DNA from: Synergistaceae bacterium
Lineage (GTDB): Bacteria > Synergistota > Synergistia > Synergistales > Aminobacteriaceae
Assembly (NCBI GenBank): GCA_017447325.1
Contig: JAFSNU010000408.1
Span: forward strand, 1-6,030
DNA length: 6,030 nt
Direction: 5' to 3'
Both the position numbers and the translations under genes were made by a program. The first letter of the stretch is position 1. Every line of letters starts with the position of its first letter. Of this stretch, positions 1 to 4,902 are shown in pieces. The notes beneath the pieces were generated by a model. It made no database searches, was not told the DNA's origin, and saw only the letters and a program-made list of their open reading frames with translations.

Positions 1-72
1 GCGAACGATTTTATCGTAAAGCCTTTCCAGCCGTAGCGAGTTATCGAGGCTATCACGAAAGTATTATCATAA
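1..72 (+). CDS. cheY: CheY-type response regulator, C-terminal end, with in-frame TAG
   Basis: This is the 3' end of a gene that begins before the window. Read from base 1 it gives ANDFIVKPFQP, then TAG (34-36), then RVIEAITKVLS and TAA (70-72). The DFIVKPF segment is the end of beta-5 of a receiver domain; its Lys-Pro is the conserved lysine that contacts the phosphorylated Asp. The residues after the TAG are the expected last helix (alpha-5). From memory, Thermotoga maritima CheY ends DFIVKPFQPSRVVEALNKVSK, so the TAG replaces exactly one residue. CheY carries the chemotaxis signal from CheA to the flagellar switch, which fits its place ahead of fliO. If the TAG is a true stop, most of alpha-5 is lost. 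Mutation, sequence error or readthrough are all possible. The family call is firm; whether the gene is intact is unknown. Confidence 0.75.
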
Positions 73-118
73 TTTTAAATTTAATAAATTAAAATTAAAA
101 ATAATTTAAAAATATTTC
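71..118. repeat. AT-only spacer between cheY and fliO with TTTAAA-type repeat
   Basis: The 46-base gap between the cheY TAA and the fliO ATG is almost pure A and T. It opens with AATTTTAAATTTAA (71-84), a 14-base word that recurs at 2340 and 2391 and, inverted, at 381. I see no Shine-Dalgarno sequence and no credible -35/-10 pair distinguishable from the AT background. The A-rich leader could help ribosome loading, but that is inference. Confidence 0.6.
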
Positions 119-418
119 ATGACGGCGGATACAAGTCTGGCCGCTTATTTAATTAGAGTTTCGCTTGCTTTAGCTTTGCTGATTGCCTTTGCGGCGTTTG
201 TTAAATTTAAATTTAATAAGACGCGCGGGCTGGCGGCAAGTTCGGGGGCGGAGATTTTAGCGTCCTTATCTTTAGGTAAGGATGCTTTTTTTGTTGTGCG
301 GTGCGGCCCTGATGTTATAGCTTTTATAACTGGCAGCTCAGGAATTTTATTAGCGGGCAAATGGAAGTATGACGACTGGATTAAATTTAAAATTAATAAC
401 GAGCAAGAGTCTAAATAA
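119..418 (+). CDS. fliO: Flagellar biosynthetic protein FliO
   Basis: This 99-residue protein has one membrane segment (about residues 7-28), a basic stop-transfer stretch and a small cytoplasmic domain. FliO proteins share this layout: they are short, single-pass and poorly conserved, and they help assemble the FliP ring of the flagellar export gate. The GAEILASLSLGKDAFFVVRCG stretch (43-63) and the following IAFITGSSGILLAG resemble the conserved soluble part of FliO/FliZ. Position immediately before fliP is the strongest support. The ATG at 119 has no visible ribosome-binding site. Two AT repeats lie inside the gene: one gives KFKFN (29-33) directly after the membrane segment, the other gives IKFKIN (88-93) near the C terminus. 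The last 50 bases overlap the start of fliP, suggesting coupled translation. Confidence 0.8.
   Translation: MTADTSLAAYLIRVSLALALLIAFAAFVKFKFNKTRGLAASSGAEILASLSLGKDAFFVVRCGPDVIAFITGSSGILLAGKWKYDDWIKFKINNEQESK
201..218. repeat. AT palindromic repeat inside fliO
   Basis: TTAAATTTAAATTTAAT (201-217) is identical over 17 bases to 2395-2411 at the flhB N terminus. It stays in frame and encodes KFKFN at the cytoplasmic edge of the FliO membrane helix, in a gene whose flanking sequence is GC-richer. Chance is possible in AT-rich DNA, but the copies in several genes argue for a recurrent unit. Confidence 0.6.
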
Positions 419-1196
419 ATTTTTATTAATATTATTAATTTTATTAATAATATTTTTATTTAGGGTTGACTTATGCTTTGCGGCTGTAAGAACTGACGCG
501 CTGTCGGGAATTCCCCTGCCGTCGCTGCAAATCGGAGTGACTCCTGCCGACTCGCCCCGGGACGTTGCGTTGTCGCTGCAAATTCTTGCGGTGATGACTG
601 TATTAAGTTTAGTCCCGGCGATATTATTAATGCTCACGAGCTTTACGCGAATAGTAATAGTGTTGGGCTTTGTTCAGAGGGCAATCGGACTTCAGCAGTC
701 TCCGCCTCAGCAAGTCATAGCGGGCTTGGCTTTATTTTTAACGATGTTCACGATGTATCCGACTTGGAACAGAGTTTATCAAAATGCTCTTGCGCCGTAC
801 ATGGCCGGAGAGATACCGGGCAATGTTGCGTGGCAGAACGCCGAAGCACCGGTGCGTGAGTTCATGATGCGATACACGCGTCAGGAAGAACTTTCATTAA
901 TAATATCTATGTCGCAGGAAGAGCGGCCGGCGAATCAAAACGACGTGCCGACGAGAGTTTTAATTCCGGCGTTTATGCTCAGCGAATTAAAAACTGCGTT
1001 TCAAATGGGCGTTGTAATTTATATTCCGTTTATAGTCGTTGATATGGTCGTGTCGAGCGTGCTGCTTGCAATGGGAATGATGATGCTTCCGCCGATGATG
1101 ATCTCGCTGCCGTTTAAAATTTTATTATTCGTGATGGCGGACGGCTGGAATTTGGTCGTCATGAGCATATTGAAGAGTTTTACCAATGTGCCGTAA
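369..1196 (+). CDS. fliP: Flagellar export-gate protein FliP
   Basis: FliP builds the pentameric core of the FliPQR export channel in the inner membrane at the base of the flagellum. The 275-residue product begins with a signal peptide: a basic start, a Leu/Ile-rich core (about 18-32) and a likely cleavage after CFA or FAA near residue 39, as is usual for FliP. Family signatures are clear: PAILLMLTSFTRIVIVLG (83-100), PPQQVIAGLALFLT (112-125), AFMLSELKTAF (201-211), and GMMMLPP (236-242), which carries the Met triplet of the channel gasket, followed by LPFK and DGW. The ATG at 369 is the first start after an in-frame stop at 351-353 and is needed to include the signal peptide, so the gene overlaps fliO by 50 bases. 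The overlap includes an AT repeat read as LNLKLIT here and IKFKIN in fliO. Identification is certain; the start is probable. Confidence 0.97.
   Translation: MTTGLNLKLITSKSLNKFLLILLILLIIFLFRVDLCFAAVRTDALSGIPLPSLQIGVTPADSPRDVALSLQILAVMTVLSLVPAILLMLTSFTRIVIVLGFVQRAIGLQQSPPQQVIAGLALFLTMFTMYPTWNRVYQNALAPYMAGEIPGNVAWQNAEAPVREFMMRYTRQEELSLIISMSQEERPANQNDVPTRVLIPAFMLSELKTAFQMGVVIYIPFIVVDMVVSSVLLAMGMMMLPPMMISLPFKILLFVMADGWNLVVMSILKSFTNVP
381..394. repeat. Inverted copy of the 14-base AT repeat, in the fliO/fliP overlap
   Basis: TTAAATTTAAAATT is the exact reverse complement of the word at 71-84, 2340-2353 and 2391-2404. It lies where two reading frames overlap, so the same bases code for IKFKI in FliO and LNLKL in FliP. 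Confidence 0.55.
428..454 (+). other. Perfect AT-only inverted repeat in the fliP signal-peptide region
   Basis: AATATTATTAAT (428-439) is the exact reverse complement of ATTAATAATATT (443-454), with a three-base loop. A T-rich run (to about 461) follows. It lies ten bases after the fliO stop, inside the Leu/Ile codons of the fliP signal peptide. The stem has no G or C and would be weak. It may simply reflect TTA, ATT and ATA codon choice, so a regulatory role is speculative. Confidence 0.35.
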
Positions 1197-1220
1197 ATTA
1201 AAATTAAAAAATTAAAATTA
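1197..1220. repeat. AT-only spacer between fliP and fliQ
   Basis: Two tandem copies of AATTAAAATTA, separated by A residues, follow the fliP stop. No gene or hairpin is visible. Spacers of the same composition occur before fliO and fliR. Confidence 0.45.
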
Positions 1221-1237
1221 GAGAGGCGGGCCTGAGG
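1221..1237 (+). promoter_or_regulatory. Ribosome-binding site region of fliQ
   Basis: GAGAGG (1221-1226) lies 12 bases before the ATG at 1239. GAGG (1234-1237) lies only one base before that ATG but seven bases before the in-frame GTG at 1245. The second spacing is the better one, so fliQ may start at GTG 1245. Confidence 0.5.
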
Positions 1238-1238
1238 A

Positions 1239-1514
1239 ATGGGCGTGACTGTGTTAAGTCTTTATGATATTTTGAGCGGAGCTGTCTGGACGCTGTTCTC
1301 GGTGGCTTTGCCGATTTTGATTGTCGCAATGTCAGTTGGATTATTAATAGGAATTTTGCAGACTGCGACGTCTATTCAGGAGCAGACTTTAATATTTATT
1401 CCAAAAATTATTGCCGTTTTCGTGTGTATACTTTTGCTTGCGCCTTGGATGAGCCAGCGAATGCTCGTCATGACGCGCGAAATTCTTGGCCAGCTTGAAA
1501 GATTTATCCAGTAA
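1239..1514 (+). CDS. fliQ: Flagellar export-gate protein FliQ
   Basis: FliQ is a small two-helix membrane protein; several copies wrap the FliP-FliR core of the flagellar export gate. The 91-residue length is normal (about 89). Two hydrophobic segments (about 14-39 and 54-70) flank the diagnostic loop QTATSIQEQTLIFIPK (41-56). The GLLIGILQ lead-in and the LLLAPWM end of helix 2 are also typical. The ATG at 1239 has only poorly spaced Shine-Dalgarno matches, whereas GTG at 1245 has GAGG seven bases upstream; that start would give 89 residues. The gene sits 42 bases after fliP and 40 before fliR, both gaps AT-rich. Identification is certain. Confidence 0.96.
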   Translation: MGVTVLSLYDILSGAVWTLFSVALPILIVAMSVGLLIGILQTATSIQEQTLIFIPKIIAVFVCILLLAPWMSQRMLVMTREILGQLERFIQ

Positions 1515-1554
1515 TTAATTATTTAATTATTAATTATTAAAATTAAAAATAAAA
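1515..1554. repeat. AT-only spacer between fliQ and fliR
   Basis: All 40 bases after the fliQ stop are A or T, made of ATTAATTATTTAATT-like units with imperfect palindromic symmetry. There is no Shine-Dalgarno sequence for fliR. No other feature is visible. Confidence 0.45.
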
Positions 1555-2340
1555 TTGCGCGGGATTGAACTTCCAACGCAGCTGTTAATCGCTTATTTAC
1601 TGCTGCATTTAAGATTTGTAGGGATGACGTTTAACTCGCCGGTGTTCACGGGCATAATGGCGCCGACGCCGGTTCGCTATATCTTTGCAGTTATATTAAC
1701 TTTCGCATCTGTATATTCAGCCGGAGATACGCAAATCGCGTTAATAAATTTCGATAATGTTTTCACGCTTGTGATCTTAGCAGTGCGTGAATTAATAATA
1801 GGCTTATCTTTTGGATTTTTGTCGTCGCTGCCGTTAGTTGCCGTGAGACTTGCCGGCGAGCAGATCGGAACTGTTATGGGCTTTTCAATGGCTCAAGTCA
1901 TGGATCCAATGACGCAGGCGGAGACGTCGTTAATCGGCCAGTTAAATTTTTTAGTCGCCTTATGGTTTTACTTTCACTGGAACGGACATTTATTAATGAT
2001 CAGAGCTATTATCGAGAGCATAAAGCTTGTGCCGCTCGGGCAATTATCATTTCTTCCTGCCGGAGACGTCGCGGTCGGAACGTGGCTTCAAAATTTATTC
2101 AGCATAGGAATGCGAATAGTCGTGCCGTTTTACTGCGCACTTGTCCTGTCAGATATTGGCCTTGGATTTTTGGCGCGCACTGTGCCGCAGATGAATATAT
2201 TTGTTGTAGGCCTGCCTGTTAAAGTTGCGCTGGGATTTTTTGTTTTAGCGGCGGTGCTGCCTTTAGCAGTTGATATGCTGTTCCCGTTAATGGAACGTTG
2301 GATTGAGTTTGCGCTCGGAGCTATTATGCTATGGCGATAA
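1555..2340 (+). CDS. fliR: Flagellar export-gate protein FliR
   Basis: FliR completes the FliP5-FliQ4-FliR1 export channel and contacts FlhB. The 261-residue length is normal. It has multiple hydrophobic helices, the central GEQIGTVMGFSMAQVMDP (101-118) and TSLIGQL (124-130) motifs, and the diagnostic C-terminal block DIGLGFLARTVPQMNIFVVG (200-219) followed by LPVK. The frame has no ATG at the front: the only plausible early start is TTG at 1555, since the open frame begins just after a TAA at 1531-1533. No Shine-Dalgarno sequence precedes it, so translation may rely on coupling to fliQ or on the A-rich leader. The last ten bases overlap flhB. Identification is certain; the exact start is moderate. 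Confidence 0.96.
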   Translation: MRGIELPTQLLIAYLLLHLRFVGMTFNSPVFTGIMAPTPVRYIFAVILTFASVYSAGDTQIALINFDNVFTLVILAVRELIIGLSFGFLSSLPLVAVRLAGEQIGTVMGFSMAQVMDPMTQAETSLIGQLNFLVALWFYFHWNGHLLMIRAIIESIKLVPLGQLSFLPAGDVAVGTWLQNLFSIGMRIVVPFYCALVLSDIGLGFLARTVPQMNIFVVGLPVKVALGFFVLAAVLPLAVDMLFPLMERWIEFALGAIMLWR

Positions 2341-3473
2341 ATTTTAAATTTAAAAATTTTGTGAGTGAGCAAGAACTTGAGGGTTTGAAGAATTTTAAAT
2401 TTAAATTTAATCTCCAGTTCTTCGGGCAAGAGCGGACTGAGCCGGCAACGCCACGCAAGCGCGAGAAAGTCCGCGAAGAAGGCCGCGTGTGCGTGAGCAA
2501 AGACTTGACTGCTGCAACTGAGCTTATAGTCGGCTTGATGGGAATGCTGATGCTCGGGGCGTTGACCTGGCGGACTCTCACTTATTTAATAACTTTCAGC
2601 GTAAATTTTATTGGCGACAAAACTTTAAACGACGACGGCTGGCTTTATTTCGTGTCGTGGGAAGCTATTCAAGATTATTTTATATCATGGCTGCCGCTTG
2701 GATTATTAATCGCGCTGTTCTCGGTTATAGTTTTAGTCTGTCAGGTCGGCTTCGCGTTCACGAGCGAGCCGTTTAAACCAAAATTCGACAGGCTTAATCC
2801 GATTTCAGGCATGAAAAAAATTATCTCGCTGAGATCTATAGTTGAATTATTAAAGGGCTTGTTAAAGGCGAGCCTGTTTGCGATCGTGATTTACACGGCT
2901 ATAAAAAATTATTTGCCCGAGACTTCTAAGACTATGCAGATGCCTTTGGCGATAGGCGGATCTGTCTTCTGGGACATGCTTTGGACGCTGGCAATGCGGC
3001 TCGCGGCGATGCTGTTGGTCATGGCGTGCGCCGATTATCTTTATCAAAAATGGGAATTCGAACGCTCTATAAAGATGAGCAAGCAGGAGATTAAAGAAGA
3101 GTATAAACAAATGGAAGGCGACCCGCAGGTCAAGAGCAAGATCAGGCAGAAGCAGCGCGAGATGGCCAAGCAGCGAATGATGGCGGACGTGCCGAAGTCC
3201 GACGTTGTTATCACTAACCCGACTCACTTAGCTATTGCGTTGGCTTATGAGCGCGAATTAATGTCCGCGCCGCAGGTTATTGCGAAAGGTCAAGACTATT
3301 TAGCCTTGCAGATAAGAAAAATAGCAGAAGAAAATAATATTCCGGTCATAGAGAACAAACCGCTTGCTTGGGCGTTGTACGAGCAGGTCGAGGTCGGCGA
3401 AGAAATTCCGGCGGATTTATACCGAGGCGTCGCTGAGATCTTAGCAATGGTCTATAAACTTAAAGCAAAATAA
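2331..3473 (+). CDS. flhB: Flagellar export switch protein FlhB
   Basis: FlhB switches the export apparatus from rod/hook to filament proteins after cleaving itself. The product has 380 residues. The family start motif NLQFFGQERTEPATPRKREK begins at residue 27, followed by four membrane segments (about 62-88, 117-142, 178-193, 214-236). A charged linker (about 240-285) follows, then the soluble domain with NPTH (296-299, bases 3216-3227), cut between Asn and Pro. The motif lies about 27 residues later than in Salmonella (N269), matching an N-terminal extension. That extension (1-26) contains NFKFKN (4-9) and NFKFKF (21-26), encoded by two copies of the AT repeat 51 bases apart. The ATG at 2331 overlaps the fliR end; GTG 2361 and TTG 2385 are weaker alternatives. 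FlhB closes the operon and flhA does not follow it. Confidence 0.97.
   Translation: MAINFKFKNFVSEQELEGLKNFKFKFNLQFFGQERTEPATPRKREKVREEGRVCVSKDLTAATELIVGLMGMLMLGALTWRTLTYLITFSVNFIGDKTLNDDGWLYFVSWEAIQDYFISWLPLGLLIALFSVIVLVCQVGFAFTSEPFKPKFDRLNPISGMKKIISLRSIVELLKGLLKASLFAIVIYTAIKNYLPETSKTMQMPLAIGGSVFWDMLWTLAMRLAAMLLVMACADYLYQKWEFERSIKMSKQEIKEEYKQMEGDPQVKSKIRQKQREMAKQRMMADVPKSDVVITNPTHLAIALAYERELMSAPQVIAKGQDYLALQIRKIAEENNIPVIENKPLAWALYEQVEVGEEIPADLYRGVAEILAMVYKLKAK
2340..2360. repeat. AT palindromic repeat at the fliR-flhB junction, first unit
   Basis: AATTTTAAATTTAA (2340-2353) is an exact copy of 71-84. The unit begins at the last base of the fliR stop and is read in FlhB as NFKFKNF. The whole stretch is nearly self-complementary and contains two TTTAAA hexamers. 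Confidence 0.6.
2391..2411. repeat. AT palindromic repeat in the flhB N-terminal coding region, second unit
   Basis: AATTTTAAATTTAA (2391-2404) repeats the unit at 2340, 51 bases (17 codons) away and in the same frame, so both read NFKFK. It ends directly at the family's NLQFF motif, where shorter FlhB proteins normally start. Confidence 0.6.
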
Positions 3474-3483
3474 TTTTAATATA

Positions 3484-3516
3484 AAAGCTCAGGGAATTAT
3501 TATTGCCCTGAGCTTT
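3484..3516. terminator. Bidirectional intrinsic terminator between convergent genes
   Basis: AAAGCTCAGGG (3484-3494) pairs perfectly with CCCTGAGCTTT (3506-3516) across an 11-base AT loop. The 11-bp stem has a GC-rich core. T-rich sequence follows on the plus strand, and on the minus strand the stem is followed by TTTT. It begins 11 bases after the flhB stop and ends 25 bases before the stop of the minus-strand gene, so it can serve both. Confidence 0.9.
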
Positions 3517-3540
3517 ATTATTATTTAATTTAAATTTTAA

Positions 3541-4848
3541 TTAACGCGATCTCTTAAAGCTCAAGCTAATTAAACTTAAAGCTAATAAGCTTAACGCATT
3601 AAAGCTCATGCCGCAGCCGCCGCTCGAGCCGTGACTGCTTGTCGCGTTCTCGCCGTTCGTGCCGTCCTCGCTGTTGCCGCCGATGTTCTCGCCTGAGACA
3701 GACTCTTTCGCGCCGATGTCAGGAAGTCCTGAACGGGTCGCGCTCTCCTCGTCTATAGAAATATTAGGCGTGAAGTCTAATTCAAGCTTCGTTTTAACCT
3801 CGCCGGCAGCAAGGCCTTTGTCAATTAATTTCTCGTCCTCGGTGTTGCCAGTCACAAGCCTAAACACAGGGAGACCGTTTACAGGTTCAACAGGCGTTGC
3901 CTCGCGTCCCGCCCAGTTCAAGTCAGCAATGCAGTTCTCAGTCTTTACAGCTCCGACTAATACATCGCCGCTTGAATACGCGCAGTTATATAAACTTATC
4001 GAGCCTTTGTTAAGCTTTATATAATTACTCGCTGACTCGTTATAAAAAATCGAGTTCGCCGCTTGAATTTTTATATTATCGTCAAAGTCTCCCGTTGCAA
4101 TTTCTGCGCCTCTCTTGGCTGAATTATTTACGAAAGTGCAGTTAATTATATTTGCCGTTCCGTCAACGTACAAGCCGCCGCCAGGCCGTCCGTTACCTGC
4201 CGTGTTGCCGGTGAAAGTGCAGTTAGTGAGATTTAACGCGCACATGCCGTTGACATAAATAGCTCCGCCGTAACGATCGGCTTGATTATCAATAAACGTG
4301 CAGCGTTCGATATTTGCATTTGCACCCATCACTAAATAAATCGCGCCGCCGTTGTTGCCGGAAGAGCTGCGCCTGAATGTGCTGTCCTTTATGTTCAGCT
4401 CGACAAGCCCCATTGCCTTAATTGCTCCGCCGTACGAGATCCCGTCGGTTAATTCATTGTCAACAAATATGCAGTTCTCAATGTCGAAAGAGACGTACTG
4501 AACGAGATTTATCGCAAGGCCGCCGTTGCCGTCTGAGATCGTCAGTCCCTGAAGTAAAATTTTCATTTTGCTTCCTTCGCAGTCGATGACGCTCGCTGAG
4601 CCTTTAGTCTTCATCTTCAAAACGGGCTTCGGGTCATCCTGAGACGACGCGCCTCGGCCTTTAAGTGCGACGCTGCGCTCAATCTTCAGCGTGTCCTCAA
4701 CTTCAATATCGTTTGAAATAATAATCGTGTCAGCGCTAACGTTGCTTAAAGCTGCGGCAAGCTCCGAGTAACCGCTCACGGTCACAGTGTCGGCAAAAGC
4801 GCATGACGCAAAAATTAAAACAAAAATTAAAACTAATACGCGTTTCAA
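3541..4848 (-). CDS. Secreted right-handed beta-helix protein with SYNERG-CTERM-like tail
   Basis: Numbering is from the TTG at 4848, giving 435 residues. A signal peptide (KRVLVLIFVLIFASCAFA, 2-19) is followed by rungs of a parallel beta-helix with NCTFxxN-type motifs at 125, 155, 182, 209, 236 and 265, three of the gaps being exactly 27 residues. Matching GGAIYV-type turns lie at 141, 167, 194 and 223. The helix ends near PDIGAKE (376-382), typical of extracellular adhesin-like or polysaccharide-related beta-helix proteins. A Ser/Gly/Asn-rich linker leads to GGC (410-412), a hydrophobic stretch (416-431) and KRSR, the layout of the SYNERG-CTERM sorting signal. It is probably exported and anchored at the envelope. 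No catalytic residues are evident, so the function is unknown. Cys16 gives a weak lipobox alternative (FASC). An ATG start at 4866 is possible but lacks a ribosome-binding site. Confidence 0.88.
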   Translation of the reverse strand: MKRVLVLIFVLIFASCAFADTVTVSGYSELAAALSNVSADTIIISNDIEVEDTLKIERSVALKGRGASSQDDPKPVLKMKTKGSASVIDCEGSKMKILLQGLTISDGNGGLAINLVQYVSFDIENCIFVDNELTDGISYGGAIKAMGLVELNIKDSTFRRSSSGNNGGAIYLVMGANANIERCTFIDNQADRYGGAIYVNGMCALNLTNCTFTGNTAGNGRPGGGLYVDGTANIINCTFVNNSAKRGAEIATGDFDDNIKIQAANSIFYNESASNYIKLNKGSISLYNCAYSSGDVLVGAVKTENCIADLNWAGREATPVEPVNGLPVFRLVTGNTEDEKLIDKGLAAGEVKTKLELDFTPNISIDEESATRSGLPDIGAKESVSGENIGGNSEDGTNGENATSSHGSSGGCGMSFNALSLLALSLISLSFKRSR

Positions 4849-4856
4849 TTTAAAAA

Positions 4857-4862
4857 CTCCTT
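4857..4862 (-). promoter_or_regulatory. Ribosome-binding site deciding a TTG start for the beta-helix gene
   Basis: On the minus strand AAGGAG lies eight bases before TTG (4848-4846). It sits inside the first codons after the ATG at 4866, which has only A and T upstream. This points to the TTG as the true start and gives a compact signal peptide with a normal basic end. Confidence 0.75.
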
Positions 4863-4902
4863 TCATTAATAATTAATAATAATAATATATTTATAAATTT
4901 TA

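Noticed and set aside
1515..1554. Possible promoter in the AT-only gap before fliR
   Set aside because: Any pure A/T stretch yields -10-like hexamers. There is no spaced -35 match, and the gene lies inside an apparent operon.
2862..3227. Open frame of 121 codons on the minus strand within flhB
   Set aside because: It is antisense to the membrane and cytoplasmic parts of FlhB; its His/Leu/Arg-rich translation is typical of a shadow and nothing upstream supports expression.
3554..3606. Three copies of TTAAAGCT spaced 22-23 bases apart near the end of the beta-helix gene
   Set aside because: They fall in codons for the Leu/Ser/Ala-rich hydrophobic tail, where few codons are in use; a binding site cannot be argued from this alone.
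3659..4024. Open frame of 121 codons on the plus strand opposite the beta-helix gene
   Set aside because: Low-complexity Ser/Pro/Thr translation opposite a well-supported gene, with no domain or start signal.
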